From Clostridia bacterium (GTDB lineage Bacteria > Bacillota > Clostridia > Saccharofermentanales > UBA5734): DNA of 31,404 nt. Below the pieces are notes generated by a model that ran no database searches, was not told the origin of the DNA, and saw only the letters and a list, made by a program, of their open reading frames with translations. The DNA lies in NCBI GenBank assembly GCA_017997315.1, contig JAGOFF010000002.1, positions 1 to 31,404 of the forward strand, read 5' to 3'. Positions 8,661 to 15,164 of the stretch are shown piece after piece; positions within the stretch are counted from its first letter, which is position 1; the number at the start of each line of letters is the position of its first letter. The translations under genes were made by a program, and so were the position numbers.

Positions 8661-8736
8661 CGAGGTGTAGCGCAGCTGGTAGCGCGCCTGCTTTGGGAGC
8701 AGGATGTCGCAGGTTCGAGTCCTGTCACCTCGACCA
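8661..8736 (+). tRNA. tRNA-Pro (anticodon UGG), CCA encoded
   Basis: A 76-nt cloverleaf: 7-bp acceptor stem CGAGGTG/CACCTCG, 4-bp D stem GCGC/GCGC, and anticodon stem CCTGC/GCAGG around the loop TTTGGGA with anticodon TGG. The T stem GCAGG/CCTGT (one G-U) encloses TTCGAGT. The discriminator is A and CCA is encoded at 8734-8736. It decodes proline CCN codons. Its last nine bases are also the outer part of a 25-bp perfect inverted repeat, which is unusual. Confidence 0.97.
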
Positions 8737-8780
8737 ATGCAATGGGGGACCCGATGGGTCCCCCATTGCATTGGTCGAGG
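8728..8780 (+). repeat. Perfect 25-bp inverted repeat overlapping the tRNA-Pro 3' end
   Basis: The arms 8728-8752 and 8756-8780 are exact reverse complements with a 3-base GAT spacer. The left arm starts with CCTCGACCA, the acceptor strand and CCA tail of the tRNA. The right arm therefore ends with its inverse copy, TGGTCGAGG. No T-run follows, so it is not a standard intrinsic terminator. In the transcript it would compete with the tRNA acceptor stem. Confidence 0.9.
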
Positions 8781-8790
8781 AACAACAACG

Positions 8791-8815
8791 GCCAATCGCG
8801 CTTCGTGCGATTGGC
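8791..8815 (+). repeat. Second hairpin downstream of tRNA-Pro
   Basis: GCCAATCGC pairs with GCGATTGGC (9 bp, plus a G-U closing pair) around a CTTCG loop. It starts 10 bases after the 25-bp inverted repeat. No T-run follows. Confidence 0.75.
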
Positions 8816-8819
8816 TCCA

Positions 8820-8843
8820 GGCTCAACGTCTCGACGTTGAGCC
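8820..8843 (+). repeat. Third hairpin downstream of tRNA-Pro
   Basis: GGCTCAACGT and ACGTTGAGCC form a perfect 10-bp stem with loop CTCG. It is four bases after the second hairpin, making three consecutive stem-loops within 116 bases. It may act as a terminator cluster or be part of a structured RNA; no poly-U tail is seen. Confidence 0.75.
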
Positions 8844-8934
8844 GTGTCACGCTCAACCAGCCGGAACGCCAACTTTGATACAATCCATATCGTGATGGGT
8901 TTTCAAATGCATACCGGCAAGGGAGGGAACAACC

Positions 8935-9606
8935 ATGAAAGTGGATATTTCAATCCAAGACAGACCGACGAAATTTTCCGAGGGGTACATGATGGCCTGC
9001 GGCAATCTGTCATGGTATGACTTTGTAGCGGGCATCCCTTCACTGGTGTTTCTTGTAACGGGCTGGAAGTCGAATGGTAAGGAGAACGCCTGTCTGCAGT
9101 CGTGGTCTTCTTTTGTGGGTAGCGGAGCGGCAAACTTCATCTGCCTATTGGGTAAAGTCGACAAAAACGGTCATATGTATCAATCGTTGAAAGAAACCGG
9201 AGCCTGCGTGCTGAACTTTCCTTCGAACGATATCTATGACCGCTGTATCAAGACCATTGGAAACAATCAGTTTGAGACGGATGAGATCACCATATCGGGC
9301 CTGACGGCGGAGAATGCCGTGAAAGTCCACGCTCCGCGCATCAAGGAGTGTTTTCTGAACATCGAGTGTGAATATCTGTGGGAACACGAACTGTGCGAAG
9401 GAAGCAACGAAGTGGCCATTGCGCTGAGAGCGGTGAACCTCTGCATGGACAGCGATTTCTTTGATCAAGGCAAACTGGGCAGATACGGCAGAAGCGGGTA
9501 CCTTTTTCAGATTGATCAGCCGACGAACCCAAAGACCGGAGAAACGACACCATTCGGCCCGGGGATCCTGGAGCAGGGAAGCCCGGTTCCATGGATTACA
9601 AAGTAA
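8935..9606 (+). CDS. Flavin reductase-like (split-barrel FMN-binding) family protein
   Basis: A 223-aa cytoplasmic protein matching the flavin reductase-like split-barrel family, in which a domain of about 150-200 aa binds FMN and often reduces it or acts as a small flavoprotein. Supporting segments are ACLQSWSSFVGSGAANFICLLGK, TGACVLNFPSNDIYDRC and the C-terminal GRSGYLFQIDQ. The N-terminus (RPTKFSEGYMMACGN) is typical of clostridial members. GGGAGG precedes the ATG at 8935. The gene is monocistronic, ending in a clear hairpin terminator at 9652-9694. Its GC content is lower than that of the sugar genes and the hydrogenase-like operon, and it is the first gene of the lower-GC segment after tRNA-Pro. 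Physiological partner unknown. Confidence 0.8.
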   Translation: MKVDISIQDRPTKFSEGYMMACGNLSWYDFVAGIPSLVFLVTGWKSNGKENACLQSWSSFVGSGAANFICLLGKVDKNGHMYQSLKETGACVLNFPSNDIYDRCIKTIGNNQFETDEITISGLTAENAVKVHAPRIKECFLNIECEYLWEHELCEGSNEVAIALRAVNLCMDSDFFDQGKLGRYGRSGYLFQIDQPTNPKTGETTPFGPGILEQGSPVPWITK

Positions 9607-9651
9607 TGGCGCATGGAGCGGGCACGTAAATATAGCTTTTCCCCATATGGA

Positions 9652-9695
9652 AACGCTGGTTGTGATACGGAAGGTGTCAACACCAGCGTTTTTTA
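9652..9695 (+). terminator. Rho-independent terminator after the flavin-reductase-like gene
   Basis: AACGCTGGT (9652-9660) pairs with ACCAGCGTT (9682-9690), with a 21-base loop, and runs straight into TTTTTT (9689-9694). It is 46 bases after the stop codon. Confidence 0.75.
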
Positions 9696-9730
9696 TTTGC
9701 ATAAACCTTTATATGGGGCACTTTCAGCAC

Positions 9731-9742
9731 CGAAGCTAAACA
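9731..9742 (+). repeat. 12-bp direct repeat, copy 1 (possible IS110 element edge)
   Basis: CGAAGCTAAACA occurs here and again at 11442-11453, one copy on each side of the transposase gene. IS110 elements lack terminal inverted repeats and recombine at a short core, so short direct repeats can mark the ends. This is a candidate boundary only; a chance 12-mer match is not excluded. Confidence 0.35.
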
Positions 9743-10050
9743 TCTTCCCGCACAGATGCGGACTGCCGCGGGCGAAACGGGCAGATGATTGCTGCATCTC
9801 CGGAAACTTCATAAGTGACTAAAGAATGGGCAATAACGGCCGATACATAAGGAGGCCATCTCCTGCTTCTTGCTGCAGAGAGATGCAACCTTGAGATTTG
9901 AACAGTCCAGCGGTAAATAGTCAATAGACTTTTTACATAGACGAACCTTGAAATGTGAATTGCATCGAATCGAATGCGGAAACCCCGGACAAAGCAAACA
10001 CAGCCGGTTCTGGCGCGAATCCGAACCGGTATGGGTTCCGGGAGGAAGCG
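9743..10050 (-). other. Non-coding 3' flank of the IS110 transposase, structured
   Basis: No credible gene is seen. In transposase orientation it holds several stem-loops. The best is at 9857-9885: CATCTC, a bulged T, CTGC, an 8-base loop, then GCAG and GAGATG. Others are CCGGTTC/GAACCGG (10004-10029) and CTGCC/GGCAG near 9762-9785. In the IS1111 branch of the family the guide (bridge/seek) RNA is encoded downstream of the transposase, so this is one of two places where it could lie. Confidence 0.4.
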
Positions 10051-11283
10051 TCAATCTTCCCGGGAGATATAGATGCGGTTGTCACGCAGCAGAGCGTAGA
10101 CAACGCGGACAAATTTTCTGGCAGTAAGGACGAGTGCGCGTTTTGCTTTGGTCTTGGGGGTTTCCTCATACTTCCTGGCGTAGAACCGTTTTAGTTCGGG
10201 GTCGTGCTTCCGGACGTGGTCGGTCGCCTCAATGAGGTAGTAGCGCAGGAAACGGTTGCCGGAGTGGACCAGATGGGTCTGTTCTGCTTCGAACTTGCCT
10301 GACTGGTGACGAGACCAGGACAGGCCGGCATAGTTGGCCAGAGCCGCCTGATCCTTGAAACGGGAGACATCGCCGATCTCGGCGAGTATACCGGCCGCAT
10401 ACACCGGACCGATGCCCTTGATCGATGTCAGGGTGCTGGGGATGCCGGTCATCTGGTCCGCGATGAGCTTGTCATACTCTTTCAGCTGGTGTTCCTGAAA
10501 TCGAATCGTCTGAGCTTGCATGGCCAGCACTTGGTTGACGGAATCCTGGATTGCCTTGGGCAAGCGGTAGGAAGACCGTGCGGCCTTCTGGATCTCCCTG
10601 GCCAGAGTTTCGGGATCGACAAAGTGGCCCTTGCCACGGGAATTGAGGAAGTCGGCCAGTTCCGGAAGAGGCGTGTAGGCGATCTGGTCCACACTCTCGA
10701 ACTCCGTGACCAGATCCATGGCGGTCGTCCCGAAGTTGTCGCTAAACAGCGGACTCTGGGTCATACTGGAGAACTTGAGGAACAGGGTCTGCAGATAGCG
10801 GTTTTTCTCCCGGGACAGATCCTTGGCGACCTGAAACCGGGCGCGGGTAAACTTCTGCAGGGACAGATACTTGTCTTCCACCACGGTACCCCTGAGGCCG
10901 ATACGGCCAAACCTGAGACTGTCGGCGATAACGAACGCATCTACGGCGTCGGTCTTGGGAAGCTCGGAGTAGGACTGCTTGAAGCGGCTGACCTGTCTGG
11001 GATTGAGAACCCGAACCACTTTGTCGGAGCGGGGGATCGAATCCGTCTCGTGCAGGTACATGGCAAGGAGACTGCCATAGCAGCCGGTCGCTTCCAGCCC
11101 AAAGCTCAAAAAGCCTGCCCCATGCTTGCTTTGGGTTTCCAGCAACTGCCGGACCAGATCCAGGCATCCATCCTGAGAGTTTTTGAATGTGTGCTGCCAA
11201 AGCTTGTCGCCGGCCGAGTCCATGACATGAACGGTGTTGGATTGTGAACAGACATCGATGCCGATGAAAAGAGTGTCCTTCAT
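10051..11283 (-). mobile_element. IS110-family transposase (DEDD/serine recombinase)
   Basis: A 410-aa intact transposase with an N-terminal DEDD RuvC-like domain: Asp10 (FIGIDVCSQ), Glu64 (GLEATGCYG), Asp112 and Asp115 (KTDAVDAF). The C-terminal Transposase_20 domain contains the KGIGPVYAAGILAEIGD helix-hairpin segment and the probable catalytic Ser328 in SRHQSGKF. The start is ATG at 11283, with GGAGGTG upstream. A longer frame to 11340 has no ribosome binding site. IS110 enzymes act as a complex with a bridge RNA that pairs with target and donor DNA. Both flanks (about 308 bases downstream, 158 bases upstream to the candidate direct repeat) are structured and non-coding. No frameshift is visible, so the element could be active. 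Confidence 0.93.
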
Positions 11284-11441
11284 GTTTTCACCTCCCTTCA
11301 CACAAAAGCAGAAGGTCGGTTGAGTGTACGCCCTGGGCACTTACGCGTCGACACCCTCGCCATGCGAATCCTGTCAGCTGCCTGCTGCACGAACTCCTCC
11401 TGCCAAAGGAAGCATCTGCAACTGACAAACAACCAGCGGTT
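11284..11441 (-). ncRNA. Candidate bridge RNA region upstream of the IS110 transposase
   Basis: In transposase orientation TGTCAGTTGC (11418-11427) can pair with GCAGCTGACA (11372-11381), a 10-bp stem with one U-G. It encloses a smaller TCC-type stem-loop. The region lies between the candidate element edge and the start codon, where IS110-group elements encode the bridge RNA. The position and size are plausible, but the donor and target loops cannot be assigned without related copies. Confidence 0.35.
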
Positions 11442-11453
11442 CGAAGCTAAACA
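11442..11453 (+). repeat. 12-bp direct repeat, copy 2 (possible IS110 element edge)
   Basis: This is the same 12 bases as 9731-9742. If both mark the ends, the element is about 1.7 kb. The flanking bases differ on both sides, so the match is exactly 12 bp. Confidence 0.35.
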
Positions 11454-11479
11454 CAAGGCCAGGGGAACAGACTGTCGTA

Positions 11480-11501
11480 GTAGCGATCCGACGGATCCTA
11501 C
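11480..11501 (+). repeat. Hairpin in the intergenic region between IS110 and the 71-aa gene
   Basis: GTAG-C-GATCC (11480-11489) pairs with GGATC-CTAC (11493-11501), nine pairs with one bulged base and a 3-base loop. A further short inverted repeat, CTCAA/TTGAG, is at 11522-11540. Apart from these structures, bases 11454-11631 show no gene and no clear promoter. Confidence 0.45.
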
Positions 11502-11631
11502 AGGAGGAACAAGAACAAGTCCTCAAACGGCCTTCTTGAGACCATTTTGATACAGGGCGTAAATCTATTCAACCGAACCCGGACCGACAGTTTTGACCGG
11601 GTATACAACTACTATACGAGGAGGACGAGCA

Positions 11632-11847
11632 ATGAAAATAACGACTCTGCAAATGAAAAAGATTCTATCGTCAAAAACCAGTTTTTCGCAGCTGGGGTTC
11701 AACATGCTGATCACCCGGCTGGCCAAGTTGTACATGAACGATCCAAGCGACAAGGTTCTGCTGCAATGCGCTGCTGAAACGAACGCTTTTTTGGAAAAGT
11801 ATCAGCAGATCATGCAGAAAGATGTAGAGCTGATCAGCAGACTATAA
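11632..11847 (+). CDS. Hypothetical protein, 71 aa
   Basis: Not recognised. It is a small, probably all-helical cytoplasmic protein with many K, L, Q and S residues, no cysteine pair, no signal peptide and no membrane segment. The start is ATG at 11632, with GAGGAGG 8-14 bases upstream. It ends 13 bases before the DUF6976 gene, so the two are likely one operon. Its pattern of alternating hydrophobic residues (ILSSKTSFSQLGFNMLI and FLEKYQQIMQKDVELI) suggests two amphipathic helices. It could be a partner or adaptor of the downstream protein; that is inference from spacing alone. Confidence 0.65.
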   Translation: MKITTLQMKKILSSKTSFSQLGFNMLITRLAKLYMNDPSDKVLLQCAAETNAFLEKYQQIMQKDVELISRL

Positions 11848-11860
11848 GGGGTGAAGAAGT

Positions 11861-12826
11861 ATGATGACATCATTCGATAAAGCGAAGGAAATGATCGGAT
11901 CAGGGAAATGGCTCCACATTTCCGGCAATGAAGACCTGCTGAAAGAGTTGCCCAAGGGCAACTGGATAGGCGGTTCCACAGAGTATTTCATGGATTCAAC
12001 CGGTGGGACGATAACGAACAGCAAGCTGTTCGTACAGGAAATACCATACTCCGAGTGCAGGATCTCCACGTATGACACGGCATCCATATCCGGCATCACA
12101 AAAGACGCGTATGCCAACGGTTTCTCGATCATCATATTGCCGTTCGACAGCGAGGTTCACAAGGAATACGCAAAACATGCCACCGAATATGAGGATATCT
12201 TTCTGAAGAACATCATCGGCTGGGTGGCGGGAGTGAACCTGTCCGTCGCGGGTCAGACGCCGATCGCTGTCGACGGCGCCACAGGCGAGGCGTACAGCGA
12301 CAAGGCGGTTGTCATGCACGTGGGGCTGCCCGACGACAAGTTGGCTACGATCGGCATTGTCAATATCTTTACACAGGACGATAAAAGCCCGATTATCGAG
12401 TTTTCAGAGGACTCCTTCTCCGTTAGAACATGTCTCGTCGATGGCAAGGAACATGTGTTTTCCGACTATATTGCAAAGAACAAGATCGACACGAAACTGC
12501 CGCTGGTCGGTGAGTATTCCGGCACAGGCGTGAACGTTTCCGTAAAGGCGATCGAGGACGGCATCGTCCATCTGTACGCGCCGGTGTTCAAAGTCATCAA
12601 ATACAGGATGGCGAGCCCTGTGCTTGATTACTCACAAGCTTTCAGAGCCCAGATCGACAAGCTGTCCGGCAATACGGACTCCACGTTCTCCTGCAACTGC
12701 ATACTGAACTTCCTGTACGGGGAACTGGAGGGGAAAAAGGTACAGACATTCTTTGGGCCGATCACGTTTGGTGAGATCGCGTATCAGCTCGTCAACCAGA
12801 CGCTCGTATATCTGCAGGTGATCTAG
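11861..12826 (+). CDS. DUF6976 family protein (FIST-like)
   Basis: A 321-aa soluble protein. I recognise the arrangement of the uncharacterised DUF6976 family, which resembles FIST sensory domains. The N-terminal segment has LPKGNWIGGSTEYFM (about residues 30-44). The middle has a conserved IIGWVAGVNL stretch and AVVMHVGLPDDKLA. The C-terminus carries STFSCNCILNFLYGELEGKK and ends GPITFGEIAYQLVNQTLVYL, similar to the cysteine-containing end of FIST_C. The family function is not established; FIST domains are thought to bind small ligands and feed signal transduction. It lies 13 bases after the 71-aa gene, and a PAS-GGDEF protein follows on the same strand after about 270 bases. That order suggests a signal-sensing unit. 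Confidence in the family name is moderate. Confidence 0.65.
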   Translation: MMTSFDKAKEMIGSGKWLHISGNEDLLKELPKGNWIGGSTEYFMDSTGGTITNSKLFVQEIPYSECRISTYDTASISGITKDAYANGFSIIILPFDSEVHKEYAKHATEYEDIFLKNIIGWVAGVNLSVAGQTPIAVDGATGEAYSDKAVVMHVGLPDDKLATIGIVNIFTQDDKSPIIEFSEDSFSVRTCLVDGKEHVFSDYIAKNKIDTKLPLVGEYSGTGVNVSVKAIEDGIVHLYAPVFKVIKYRMASPVLDYSQAFRAQIDKLSGNTDSTFSCNCILNFLYGELEGKKVQTFFGPITFGEIAYQLVNQTLVYLQVI

Positions 12827-12864
12827 TCAGGGTCACGTAAGGAACAAGTCACTGCGTTCAACAG

Positions 12865-12892
12865 ACAGGGGAGCCCGCCGGCCCCCTGTTTG
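12865..12892 (+). terminator. Probable terminator after the DUF6976 gene
   Basis: ACAGGGG (12865-12871) pairs with CCCCTGT (12883-12889) and is followed by a short TTT. The weak T-run makes it a modest intrinsic terminator. The rest of 12827-13096 holds no gene; a TATACT at 12981-12986 could be a -10 box for the next gene, but no good -35 box stands at the right distance. Confidence 0.5.
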
Positions 12893-13096
12893 CTGTCCGC
12901 GGGACTCGAGGCATCCGCCGGCATGCACTCCGGCACCAGGTTCGAACCGGCCAAACCTGTCTGCTGAAGACGGTTTATCCTATACTGGAACCAGAAACGC
13001 CTGCGCTTGATAGGAAAATAACGCGCTGGAGCCCGGAATGTCCCGGATTACGCCAAATCGTTCATTCGGAAGTGTGAATAGCGAGGAGGTTTGTAC

Positions 13097-14104
13097 ATGG
13101 ATTATTCGGATTTTATAAGAGAACAGCTACTGGAGCGCATCGACTCCCTCGAGATGTTGACTCGGGAACTGCTGAACGAGAAAGAGCGGGAAGTCAGACT
13201 TGAGTATGCCTGGACAGGTAACCTGGGACACTGGTACTGGAATGTAAAAACCAATGAGGTGACCTTCAACCCTCTCAAGGTGACGACTCTCGGATATGAG
13301 AAAAACGAGATCCCGGAGAATGTTCCCTATCAGTTTTTCACTGAAAAACTGCATCCGGAAGATCTGCGGACTGCTATGGATGCAATGTACGATCATCTGT
13401 ATGGCAGGGCAGAGGTATATGAAGCGGAATACCGGATCCGGACGAAAGACGGATTATACAAATGGTACTATGATCGCGGGAAAAAAACGCAGTTCGATGA
13501 TAACGGGAAGCCGGCATTTCTTGCCGGTATCGTATTCGATATCACGGAGAAGAAAGAGACACAGCTGGAGCTGGAACACAAAAACAGGATTCTTTCCGAG
13601 TTGTCTTCCATCGACGGCCTGACAAAAATCAAGAACCATCGGGCGTTGATCGAGCACATGAAAGCAGAGATTGCTGAAGCAGACCGGATCGGCAACCCTC
13701 TGTCCGTTGCCGTCTTTGATATCGATGATTTCAAGAAAGTCAATGACAGCATGGGGCATGTCTGTGGGGATCAGGTACTCGTCGATGTTGCGTCCATCCT
13801 GAAGAAGGGCATCAGGGGAACCGATGTCGCCGGCAGATACGGCGGTGAAGAGTTTATGGTCGTTTTCCCGAACACCGCCTTGCCGGTCGCTGAAAAAGTA
13901 TCTGAGCGGATCAGACAGGCTATTGCGGAGCATCCCTTTGGAGACGGACTGCGGATCACAATCAGCGGTGGCGTCAGTCAGTACAAGAATGAAACGATCA
14001 ATGGGCTTGTCCATGCAGCGGATACTTGCCTGTACAGCGCGAAAAGAAACGGGAAGAATCGAATTGTGTCGGCCATGCAGCAGGTTGACGGTGGCATCTC
14101 CTGA
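13097..14104 (+). CDS. Diguanylate cyclase with PAS domain
   Basis: A 335-aa cytoplasmic signalling protein with no membrane segments. A short N-terminal helix leads to a PAS_3-type sensor domain (about residues 38-155, ending in AGIVFDITEKKE). A short coiled linker (LELEHKNRILSELSS) follows, then a GGDEF domain (about 165-328). The active-site motif is GGEEF at 249-253, a catalytic form. The product-inhibition I-site RGTD is at 240-243, exactly five residues before it. It should make cyclic di-GMP from GTP under control of the PAS ligand, with feedback inhibition. The ATG at 13097 has GAGGAGG 8 bases upstream. It sits behind the 71-aa and DUF6976 genes and shares their lower GC. No c-di-GMP effector or phosphodiesterase is in the window. 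Confidence 0.93.
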   Translation: MDYSDFIREQLLERIDSLEMLTRELLNEKEREVRLEYAWTGNLGHWYWNVKTNEVTFNPLKVTTLGYEKNEIPENVPYQFFTEKLHPEDLRTAMDAMYDHLYGRAEVYEAEYRIRTKDGLYKWYYDRGKKTQFDDNGKPAFLAGIVFDITEKKETQLELEHKNRILSELSSIDGLTKIKNHRALIEHMKAEIAEADRIGNPLSVAVFDIDDFKKVNDSMGHVCGDQVLVDVASILKKGIRGTDVAGRYGGEEFMVVFPNTALPVAEKVSERIRQAIAEHPFGDGLRITISGGVSQYKNETINGLVHAADTCLYSAKRNGKNRIVSAMQQVDGGIS

Positions 14105-14113
14105 CTGCACCCG

Positions 14114-14134
14114 CATTGTCAGCATATGACAATG
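14114..14134 (+). repeat. Hairpin after the diguanylate cyclase gene
   Basis: CATTGTCA and TGACAATG form a perfect 8-bp stem with a 5-base loop, nine bases after the stop codon. No T-run follows, so termination is possible but not clear. This is close to the right edge of the lower-GC segment. Confidence 0.5.
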
Positions 14135-14289
14135 AGCGAGGCGTGCCCGGGCCCTCTGTTTGTTGGCCTATGAAGCGGCACCGGCCCGTCCGAACTCTCC
14201 AGAATGCCGTATACTGAGCGTATAGAGGGTATCCATTCCGATTCCAGGTGACGCGGCCGATTTCAGTGTGTTCGGAAGGAGGACACCGG

Positions 14290-15054
14290 ATGAACTGCCA
14301 TCTTTACCTGACGATGATCCCGGAAGCCCTGATCGCCTCGATGTTGAATCCCGAAGAATTCGCCTCGTATTATGCGATCGGTGAGCACGACAAGCCGAAC
14401 GGGCAGGTGGTGTTCATCGAACTCGACCCCGGTTTCCGAAACGAGTACTTCCAGATCGAAAAAGGAATCGAGCGATGCGTCCCGGGAGCGGACGGATCGC
14501 CCAAGGCGTCGGTGTACATTTCGGTATACCGGGTGCTCGAGCATGTCCCGGCCTCCGCGATGGGGGATCTGTACTGCGTCACCCGGGACGGCCGTGCACT
14601 CCGGCTTTCCAAGGCTCCCGCCACGCAGAACGCGGACGGACTGCATTTCTATCAGGAGTTGGCGCCGGTCCGGCCGGCGGTCGTCAGCCCGCTCGGCCCG
14701 CTGGACTTCTTTGACCTGATGCTGGGCCGCCGGGATGATTTTCCGGGTTTGCCGGCGATCGCATTCACCGAAATGGACCTGGGCGACCTGGCGTCCGATC
14801 CGGAAGGCGGTGTGGTCCGGGATCTGCCGTATGAAAACATCAAGCATCTGCGCCAATGCCTCCGGGAGGTCATGTCCAAGCCGGTATCGTCCAAGATCTT
14901 CGACCTCGGCGGACTGAACAACTATTCCTTCCGTGTCGTGAAGAACGGAGTCTATGTCGGGAACTCGCAGGACGGACTGATCCTGTACCGGATGCCGACC
15001 CCCGCGGAGCTGCAGGCGAACCATCGCGCGTGGTGGCGTTCCGTCAACACCTGA
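14290..15054 (+). CDS. Conserved hypothetical protein, 254 aa
   Basis: No function recognised. It is a soluble protein with no signal peptide, membrane segment or cofactor motif. It opens HLYLTMIPEALIASMLNPEEF. Segments that look conserved are SVYISVYRVLEHVP (about residues 75-88), LPYENIKHLRQCLREV and a C-terminal MPTPAELQANHRAWWRS. The ATG at 14290 has AAGGAGG 7 bases upstream. The base composition returns to the high GC of the flanks here. The gene lies about 110 bases before the hydrogenase-like operon on the same strand, but a promoter candidate lies between, so cotranscription is not certain. I have a general impression of similar uncharacterised proteins in other Gram-positive bacteria but cannot name a family. 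Confidence 0.75.
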   Translation: MNCHLYLTMIPEALIASMLNPEEFASYYAIGEHDKPNGQVVFIELDPGFRNEYFQIEKGIERCVPGADGSPKASVYISVYRVLEHVPASAMGDLYCVTRDGRALRLSKAPATQNADGLHFYQELAPVRPAVVSPLGPLDFFDLMLGRRDDFPGLPAIAFTEMDLGDLASDPEGGVVRDLPYENIKHLRQCLREVMSKPVSSKIFDLGGLNNYSFRVVKNGVYVGNSQDGLILYRMPTPAELQANHRAWWRSVNT

Positions 15055-15060
15055 GCCGGA

Positions 15061-15088
15061 TTGTCCCGTTAAGGGATCGTTTTAAAAT
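15061..15088 (+). promoter_or_regulatory. Candidate promoter of the hydrogenase-like operon
   Basis: TTGTCC (15061-15066) and TAAAAT (15083-15088) are 16 bp apart. Two more TAAAAT hexamers follow at 15106-15111 and 15117-15122, the latter 42 bases before the TTG start. Any of them could be the -10 box. The assignment is by eye. Confidence 0.4.
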
Positions 15089-15164
15089 CCAGGCGTGCAC
15101 ACGACTAAAATGCGTGTAAAATGGGTTGCGGTCAAAAACAAAGAGTAAGTCCCGGAGGCTGATC

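Noticed and set aside
8610..8872. Short antisense frames across the tRNA-Pro gene (one reads GDRTRTCDILLPKQARYQLRYTS)
   Set aside because: This is the well-known false protein made by reading the complement of a tRNA; the tRNA fold explains the conservation.
12937..12945. CAGGTTCGA, matching the T-arm of tRNA-Pro (8710-8718), as a possible island attachment repeat
   Set aside because: Only 9 bases match and the position is internal to the lower-GC segment; such a match is expected by chance.
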